The position numbers were made by a program, and so were the translations under genes. A model generated the notes under the pieces. The model was not told the origin of the DNA. It was given only the letters and a program-made list of their open reading frames with translations, and did not search any database. From Agromyces albus (GTDB lineage Bacteria; Actinomycetota; Actinomycetes; Actinomycetales; Microbacteriaceae): DNA of 64,000 nt. The stretch is taken from assembly GCF_030815405.1 (NCBI RefSeq), contig NZ_JAUSWX010000001.1:2728001-2792000 (forward strand), in the 5' to 3' direction. Below, one piece after another: positions 56,601 to 61,672 of the stretch (its first letter is position 1; every line of letters begins with the position of its first letter).

Positions 56601-59536
56601 GTGTCGAATCCGGGTGCCTCCGCGACCCCCTGCCCGTTGAGGAAGTCGTTGAGGTTGGAGGAGGTGTGACCGCAGTTCTCCGCGTACCCGTTCCTGAGGT
56701 CGAACCAGTCGAACTTCGGGTTGATCTGCGTGAGGGCCGCGTCGATCTCCTCGAGGGTGCGGTCGGACCGGTTGTTCGCCGCGTTGTCGGGCTGGTCGCT
56801 CTCACTGCCGTCGGGCTCACTGCCGTCGGGCTGACCCGCATCGGTGGCGGGGTCTGCGGGCGCAGTTCCGTCGGCGGGCGCCGGCGCGTCTGCTTCGGAG
56901 CCCGGTGCGTCGGAGTTCACGCCATCAGAGCCGCTCGCCGAGCCGTCGGGCGCTGCCGACTGCGGCTTCGGCGCGGCCGGGGCCGAGGAGCCGCCGGTCG
57001 ACGGAGGCAGGAACGACGGCTTTCCGAGCATCGCCGCACCCGCTGCGACCGCGGCAGTGCCTCCGACAGCGGCGACCTCTTCGGGTGCCGGTCCGTCGGA
57101 TACCTCGTCGGGCGTCGTGCCGTCGGTGGAGGTGTCGTCGGTCGACGTGCCGTCAGTCGACGTGCCATCAGTCGACGTGCCGTCGGCCGAGGTGCCGTCA
57201 GCCGAGGTACCGTCGGCCGAGGTGCCGTTCGACGTGCCGACAGTGGTGGCGCTCGACGCGCCACCCGTGGCGACCGCGCCCGGTTCGGTGCCGTTCGACG
57301 TCGGCGCATCCACACCACTCGGCGCATCCACAGCACTCGGCGCATCCACACCACTCGGCGCATCCACAGCACTCGGCGCATCCACACCACTCGGCGCATC
57401 CACAGCACTCGGCGCATCCACACCACTCGGCGCATCCACAGCACTCGGCGCATCCACACCACTCGGCGCATCCACAGCACTCGGCGCATCCACACCACTC
57501 GGCGCATCCACAGCACTCGGCGCATCCACACCACTCGGCGCATCCACACCACTCGGCGCATCCACACCACTCGGCGCATCCACACCACTCGGCGCATCCA
57601 CACCACTCGGCGCATCCACACCACTCGGCGCATCCACACCACTCGGCGCATCCACACCACTCGGCGCATCCACACCACTCGGCGCATCCACACCACTCGG
57701 CGCATCCACACCACTCGGCGCATCCACACCACTCGGCGCATCCACACCACTCGGCGCATCCACACCACTCGGCGCATCCACACCACTCGGCGCATCCACA
57801 CCACTCGGCGCATCCACACCACTCGGCGCATCCACACCACTCGGCGCATCCACACCACTCGGCGCAACCACACCACTCGGCGCATCCACACCACTCGGCG
57901 CATCCACACCACTCGGCGCGTCGGCTGTCGGAAGGTCGATCCCGGGGCCGTCGCCGCCAGCGGGCGAGCCCGCATCGCCGGAACCCGGCGTCGGAGCATC
58001 CGTCGGGACATCGACCGAACCACCGTCACCCGTAGACGGAGAACTCGCGTCGCCTGCGCCGGGCGTCGGAGCATCGTTCGAGACGTCGACCGCCCCGGCA
58101 GCGCCACCCTGGTTCGACGAACCGGTGCCCGTGCCCCCACTGGGGATGCTCCCGGCGTCGGGCGTCGTGACGCCGGTGCTCGTGCCGGTGCCGCTCGGAG
58201 CGGTCGGAGCTCCCCCAGCGCCGGAAGGGCGGCCGGCAAGCGCCCCGCCGAGCAGCGCCCCCGCTGCCATGGAACTCAACGGGCTGAATGGCGTGCCGTT
58301 CAGGCCCGATTCGGCCGCACCGCTCACGAGACCGTCGACCGCGCCGCTGCCCGTCTCGACACCGATGTGCGTCAGACGCTGAAGGCCTCCGGGCGAGACG
58401 TTATCGGTGAGCCGGCCGGCGCCGATCCGCGACACGCCGGCACCTGCAGCGCCGCCCGCTGCAGCCGACAGCGCCGCGTTCAGCACGTTCTGCGGCTGGA
58501 ATTCCGGGTCGAGCGCACCGCGCACCGTGTTGAACGACACCGTGGTGATCGCGCTCGCGAGTCCGGCCGAGAGGGTCTCCCTGATGACCACAGCGCCGGC
58601 ACGGATCGCGAACCGCGCCGCCCGGAGGGCGGCCATCACGAGCATCCGCAGCTTCCTGCAGAGCGTTCCGATCTTGATCGCCCACCGTGTGACGGTGATG
58701 ACGATCTTCGCCGCCATCGCTGCGGCGCCCGCTCCGAAGGTGACCGCGCCGAGGAGCGCGCCCAGTCCGATCTCGATGGCGATCTCGACGGCCATCTGCG
58801 CGACGAACCAGCCGATCTCCTCCCAGGCCTTGTCGACGGCATCGATCATGCTCCGGGCGAAGCCCGCCATGGACGTCGCCGACTCCGACACCTTGCCGAG
58901 CGCCGTCGACAGCGAGCTCTGGCACGAGAGCATGCTCGACTGCTGGGGCAGCGTCATCGCCGAGACATTCGTGAAGGCCGAGTCGACCTGACCCTGTACC
59001 TGCGAGACGGAACTCGAGAGCTCCGACCACGCCGACTCCGCGTTACCGAGCTTTCCGGTGTCGGCGGAGGGAAGCACCACGCCGAGCGTCGCGAGGGCGT
59101 CTTTCAGGAAGTCGCCGAACTCTCCCAGCGGCCCCTCAGGCCCCTTGCCGAGCGAGGTGGGTACGCTCGCACTCGGTTCGGAGATCGTCGGGTTCTCCTC
59201 GGGAATGCGTGAAGAGGCGGCCGGCTTGAATGCGCCGACGAGCTGCGCGCCATCGTAGGCGCGACCGGAGTTGCCGAGGGCTCCGTCGATGACCTTCAAC
59301 GAGTTGGCGACGCCGAAGGCGCCCTTCAGCACGTCGACGGCATACTTGTCGTAACCCGGCTCACCGTCTTGGCCCTGGGCGAAGACCTCGGCCGACTCGT
59401 CGTCGCCGGCCATACCGCCGGTCGACCCGAGTGCGCTCTCACACGCACGAACCGCCTGGGACAGCGTGTTCGCGATCCCGTAGAGCGCATCGCCGTCAGC
59501 TTTCAGACGCGCTGCGTCGAGCTTGACTGAAGCCAC
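53654..59536 (-). CDS. T7SS-type polytoxin: CpnT-like N-terminus, repeats, glutamine deamidase, TNT NADase, second deamidase, Ntox15 nuclease
   Basis: 1960 residues, GTG start with a GGGGA site. Residues 1-230 are helical, WXG100/CpnT-N-like; 232-336 hydrophobic; 540-745 hold about 34 GVDAPS-type hexapeptides; 766-806 DGTS repeats. Four toxin modules follow. (1) Papain fold about 932-1060: NCGHTSS (C955), GHWF (H1027), LDAQT (D1042). (2) TNT about 1238-1373: YPGNDGGTQGSFVEF, RSLPPSNLRDPY, VSEIAPAFGHPGGGIQ (Q1351, cf. CpnT Q822). (3) Papain fold about 1510-1640: NCGSTAS (C1531), GHWF (H1601), LDSQT (D1616). (4) Ntox15/Tde1 nuclease about 1800-1960: HRLDMVAGG (H1894, D1897). No classical signal peptide; export by the adjacent T7SS is inferred. 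The activities are family inferences. Confidence 0.88.
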   Translation of the reverse strand: MASVKLDAARLKADGDALYGIANTLSQAVRACESALGSTGGMAGDDESAEVFAQGQDGEPGYDKYAVDVLKGAFGVANSLKVIDGALGNSGRAYDGAQLVGAFKPAASSRIPEENPTISEPSASVPTSLGKGPEGPLGEFGDFLKDALATLGVVLPSADTGKLGNAESAWSELSSSVSQVQGQVDSAFTNVSAMTLPQQSSMLSCQSSLSTALGKVSESATSMAGFARSMIDAVDKAWEEIGWFVAQMAVEIAIEIGLGALLGAVTFGAGAAAMAAKIVITVTRWAIKIGTLCRKLRMLVMAALRAARFAIRAGAVVIRETLSAGLASAITTVSFNTVRGALDPEFQPQNVLNAALSAAAGGAAGAGVSRIGAGRLTDNVSPGGLQRLTHIGVETGSGAVDGLVSGAAESGLNGTPFSPLSSMAAGALLGGALAGRPSGAGGAPTAPSGTGTSTGVTTPDAGSIPSGGTGTGSSNQGGAAGAVDVSNDAPTPGAGDASSPSTGDGGSVDVPTDAPTPGSGDAGSPAGGDGPGIDLPTADAPSGVDAPSGVDAPSGVVAPSGVDAPSGVDAPSGVDAPSGVDAPSGVDAPSGVDAPSGVDAPSGVDAPSGVDAPSGVDAPSGVDAPSGVDAPSGVDAPSGVDAPSGVDAPSGVDAPSGVDAPSGVDAPSGVDAPSAVDAPSGVDAPSAVDAPSGVDAPSAVDAPSGVDAPSAVDAPSGVDAPSAVDAPSGVDAPSAVDAPSGVDAPTSNGTEPGAVATGGASSATTVGTSNGTSADGTSADGTSADGTSTDGTSTDGTSTDDTSTDGTTPDEVSDGPAPEEVAAVGGTAAVAAGAAMLGKPSFLPPSTGGSSAPAAPKPQSAAPDGSASGSDGVNSDAPGSEADAPAPADGTAPADPATDAGQPDGSEPDGSESDQPDNAANNRSDRTLEEIDAALTQINPKFDWFDLRNGYAENCGHTSSNLNDFLNGQGVAEAPGFDTYTIPQMEGRTGNPQTTMTPEQIEATLRALGPGSHAVVGIDRSRGTEGHWFNAFFDGTNMWTLDAQTHTRSPWPPDEPNATSWDASIPPELVVDPVATDANASGASTPGVTPTAPDAASVTPDAATTTDASSTPGDGSTTQPADGSPSTPTEADAPKQGPAGDGAPGRGETTDGSPDRDTPWDESMGDPVLSGADNGPGWDRVDDRVSSNPIDPNYGDLRAPGESGALGDDFAHPGTVPDAIADLITDPDAPYGRDDDGTPFTRTEWEARYTDENGWPVYPGNDGGTQGSFVEFRDLDAFLANYGDVLDRMGLPRGDFFSFPGTPFEQRSLPPSNLRDPYSIYRLTGGSLPPGMRIEVSEIAPAFGHPGGGIQVRILDVDGSPMSVDGLIKEGVLSRTDVDGAAGHYLPTLPSGDGIDAPRASAPAAPRGSTTPADSPATTPAHHLFGSDGSPEASTVPESAPEASTAPESAPEASTATDQTPTAADTAEVETPGDDTASPAAPEAPKPASIPVDPSSNISTMDPSEVIELLKQHLINPNFDGDPNSPFSFNCGSTASTLNAILNGATPHTAEASSRDIAGMESDTGVPQLVMTPEQIAGTLQHLGPGSHTVVGVVRNSGMGHWFVAYNHNGTILTLDSQTGMVAGWPPAMGNVRFGHAGFHPSVVEAATGSTPELAPWTSHQSGIETPGGVARPATGSPDLGTVWNPAFTPPPNLSTQADGTATPSTAPDTTATPSSAPGTTPEYGGTPERSPKNPREWRITNRFSEFVEYTRGRELSDGPLTPEETRLLADLMAGEDPVVGMDPDGRLVIGERLELSTECPSNCDPDEMDLQFRDADEVLNSMTVAEWLERRSAFINHPADPREVSGSEAAQRAVRDAWLADRVETLLRLDPDLDPREAELTAVNERSKLNATHRLDMVAGGNPTDISGMNGGIENGKIGNIFKNHFVPQMEAQVLRFLDRVPLSMWHGIHMNITIKEVS
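57303..57919. repeat. 18-bp minisatellite, about 34 copies, inside the polytoxin gene
   Basis: Plus-strand unit GGCGCATCCACACCACTC, read on the minus strand as codons for Gly-Val-Asp-Ala-Pro-Ser. From 57303 to about 57530 units with CACACC and CACAGC alternate, forming a 36-bp higher-order unit (GVDAPS-AVDAPS). From there on the units are almost identical apart from one CAACCA variant near 57870 (Val for Asp). The unit length is a multiple of three, so copy changes preserve the frame. Confidence 0.97.
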
Positions 59537-59566
59537 AGTCGATCCCCATTCCCTCGAAAGTCGTTA

Positions 59567-59878
59567 TCAGCCGTTGAGTGCGTCGGCGAGCGTGTTCCAC
59601 GCCTCAGTGAGTGCGGTGATCGTCTCCTCGTACGCCGTGTGCGCGCCGGAAACCTGGTCTTGCAGGCCTTCGGCAGCCTGGGCCATCGCCTCGGCCCCGA
59701 TCTGCCACTTCTCGAACATGCCGAGGAAGTTCGACATCGCCGGCCCCTGCCACTCGGCCGGCAGCATGTAGGCGAATCCGCTTGCGCCTTGCTTCAGTGC
59801 CGTGCAATACGACACGAGCTCGCCGAGCGTGTCGGCCAGGGCCTTGAGGTCGGCGGTGTCCGCCTGCTGCTCAGCCAT
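59567..59878 (-). CDS. WXG100 family protein (ESAT-6-like), W-Q-G type
   Basis: 103 residues from the ATG at 59878 (the longer frame belongs to the upstream gene). Helix-turn-helix hairpin with the turn motif AEWQGPAM (W43-G45). Single cysteine C25; no YxxxD/E export motif visible at the C-terminus. It precedes the polytoxin by 30 bases and overlaps the gene upstream by 8, so it is a likely secretion partner of the toxin. Confidence 0.85.
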   Translation of the reverse strand: MAEQQADTADLKALADTLGELVSYCTALKQGASGFAYMLPAEWQGPAMSNFLGMFEKWQIGAEAMAQAAEGLQDQVSGAHTAYEETITALTEAWNTLADALNG

Positions 59879-60512
59879 CGTGTGACTCGCTCTCGATGGT
59901 TGCGGATGCCTCGGATGTCGCAGCGATGGATCCGCCGCGGAACTGGTCGCCGGAGGCATCGTCGGGGATCAGGAATGGTCCGGTTCCGATCGAGTCGTCG
60001 TCGTCGTCGCCGTCGCCATCGGTGTCGCCGTCGGCGGGGCCCTTCTTCGTGGCTCCCCCACTTGCGCGGGCGGCCAGGCCGCCGAACTGCTCAACCTCGT
60101 TGTCGCCCGCATAATCGCGCCCGAAGAACTCGGCCATGTCTTCAGCGCGCTCCTCGCCATCGGCAACGCGCGCTCCCAGTGCGCCCGACGTGGAGCGCAT
60201 CGCCGCGATCGATGGTGCCCGACCGGTGAAGGAGCGCTGCACCCCGGTCTCGTTCTGGGTGTAGGAGCCATCGGCCCCGATGAGCCCGGCCTGCAATGCC
60301 GCGAGCGACTGTCGGACGAATCCCGCGGTGGTCATGAACGTCGTCCAGCCTTCGTCGAAGCTGTCGGCGTCTTCGCCCACCCAGCTCACGTTGACCGTAC
60401 GCTTCACGACGCCGTCGACGGTCGAGAGATTCGTGTCGAACGTCGAGATGACGGTGCCGAGTAGCGCGGCGACCTCGCTGAGCGCAGCGGCTCGAACTTT
60501 GAATACGACCAT
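59871..60512 (-). CDS. WXG100-like protein with acidic C-terminal tail
   Basis: 213 residues from the ATG at 60512 with a GGAGGTG site. The first 100 residues form a WXG100-type hairpin with NVSWVGED (W44-G46). A Gly/Ser linker and a strongly acidic segment (TDGDGDDDDDS, near residue 175) follow. About twice the usual length, so it may be a chaperone-like or pseudo-effector partner. Coupled to the next gene through an 8-base overlap. Confidence 0.75.
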   Translation of the reverse strand: MVVFKVRAAALSEVAALLGTVISTFDTNLSTVDGVVKRTVNVSWVGEDADSFDEGWTTFMTTAGFVRQSLAALQAGLIGADGSYTQNETGVQRSFTGRAPSIAAMRSTSGALGARVADGEERAEDMAEFFGRDYAGDNEVEQFGGLAARASGGATKKGPADGDTDGDGDDDDDSIGTGPFLIPDDASGDQFRGGSIAATSEASATIESESHDG

Positions 60513-60574
60513 CTCACACCTCCCAGAGCGAGCGGCCGGCACGCCTCACGTGCCGACCGCGACCAGCGAACGGG

Positions 60575-60868
60575 TCAGCCGTTGAACGTTCCGGCGATCG
60601 CGTTCTCGCTGTCTTCGTAGGACAGCGCCGCCTGGTTGAGCAGGTCGCTGATGCCCTGCAGCGACTCCTTGAGCTGCAGGCCGGCCTGGTCCCACTGGGA
60701 GTAGAGCTCATTGAAGCTCTGCGATGCAGTGCCGGACCAGTCGCCGGAGATGAGGCCCTCGACAAGGGACTTCAGGTTCGACAGCTGAGACTCGATCGAC
60801 TGCGAGCCGGACGACAGCTGCCCGGCGACGCCGGCGAGCGAGTCGGAAGTGACGCGGATCTCCGCCAT
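60575..60868 (-). CDS. WXG100 family protein EsxA/ESAT-6-like
   Basis: 97 residues, canonical size. Turn motif DWSG (W44-G46) between two amphipathic helices, and a C-terminal YEDSE (84-88) matching the YxxxD/E T7SS export signal. Strong GGAGGA ribosome site 4 bases from the ATG. Preceded by an 87-base gap with a hairpin, so probably the first gene of the substrate part of the locus and abundantly expressed. Confidence 0.92.
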   Translation of the reverse strand: MAEIRVTSDSLAGVAGQLSSGSQSIESQLSNLKSLVEGLISGDWSGTASQSFNELYSQWDQAGLQLKESLQGISDLLNQAALSYEDSENAIAGTFNG

Positions 60869-60932
60869 GGTTTCCTCCGTAGAAAGATTCAGGGTGTTCC
60901 GGTACGTTACCGCGCACTACCCACGGAGCGTG

Positions 60933-60950
60933 ATGGGGAGCGGTCCCCAT
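60933..60950. terminator. Small hairpin between the FHA gene and the first WXG100 gene
   Basis: ATGGGGA/TCCCCAT stem of 7 bp with a 4-base loop, 5 bases beyond the FHA protein stop. A weak terminator or attenuator that would let the WXG100/toxin genes be expressed at a level different from the machinery genes. Confidence 0.5.
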
Positions 60951-60955
60951 GCCCT

Positions 60956-61594
60956 CTAAACCTGGCGGATGACGAAGCTGATGTCGCCGACCCAGACGGT
61001 GTCGCCCGGAGTGACCTCGAGCCGTGTGCCGGCGCTCTCGAGCGGAATGTGGCTGCCGTTGCGCTCGACCGCCGACCCGTTGCTCGAACCGGCGTCGCCG
61101 ACCGTGATTCCCCCGTCGACGAGGTCGAAGAACAAGTGCACACGGGAAACCGACCGCGTGTCGTCATCCACCTCGATGCCCTGCACGCCCATGGCGAGGG
61201 CGGTGTCGCCGGGTTTCCGTCCGATCACGGCGCTGCCGCCGACGGCGACCCGCTGTCCGGTCGAGAACGCGAGTTCCACGCGCTCCACCGGCGTGCGCGG
61301 CTGGGGCTTCGAGACGGAACCCGCCGACGCCCTCGATTGATTCGCCTCTTGCGCGGCGGCGGGGCGCTGTTGCCACGGGAGCGTGCCCGGAAGCGGCACC
61401 GGCTCGATGCGCGACGGCACGCGAGCGGCGGGTGCCGCGGCATCCGTCTGCACCGTACTCGACCGCTCGGATGCGAACTGGGCGGGCACCGGCGGTCTCG
61501 TCGGCTGCTGCGGGATGAGCTGGCCGCATTCGAGGCAGTACATGCTGTTCGGCTGAAGCGTCGCATCGCAGTATGCACAGCGCGCAGAGGCCAC
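60956..61594 (-). CDS. Zinc-ribbon and FHA-domain protein
   Basis: 212 residues, GTG start. An N-terminal zinc ribbon (C6xxC9 and C20xxC23), a Pro/Ala-rich linker (30-95), and a C-terminal FHA domain with VIGRKPGD, SVSRVHL and DAGSSNGSAVERNG, the phosphothreonine-binding residues. FHA domains are regular parts of T7SS machinery (EssC N-terminus, EccA/FHA scaffolds), where they link to Ser/Thr kinase signalling. It follows the ATPase gene by 78 bases. Confidence 0.9.
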   Translation of the reverse strand: MASARCAYCDATLQPNSMYCLECGQLIPQQPTRPPVPAQFASERSSTVQTDAAAPAARVPSRIEPVPLPGTLPWQQRPAAAQEANQSRASAGSVSKPQPRTPVERVELAFSTGQRVAVGGSAVIGRKPGDTALAMGVQGIEVDDDTRSVSRVHLFFDLVDGGITVGDAGSSNGSAVERNGSHIPLESAGTRLEVTPGDTVWVGDISFVIRQV

Positions 61595-61672
61595 GGGGAT
61601 CTTCCCTTCGTCGAGGAGTGCGGTTGGCGGCGCCGCACCGCCATCCAGTGTATGGCGGGAGGACCGGATGAT

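Noticed and set aside
57303..57919. Possible CRISPR array
   Set aside because: Units are contiguous 18-bp copies without spacers and lie in frame inside a coding region.
56844..58382. A plus-strand frame encoding regular GASTPL repeats
   Set aside because: Produced by the 18-bp minisatellite, which is open in several frames on both strands because its unit is a multiple of three. No start signal or coupling.
55502..59212. A 1236-codon open frame on the plus strand across the polytoxin gene
   Set aside because: It is the complement of the high-GC, repeat-containing toxin gene. It encodes Arg/His-rich low-complexity sequence, has no ribosome site and no domain; the minus-strand frame has clear domains and coupled neighbours.
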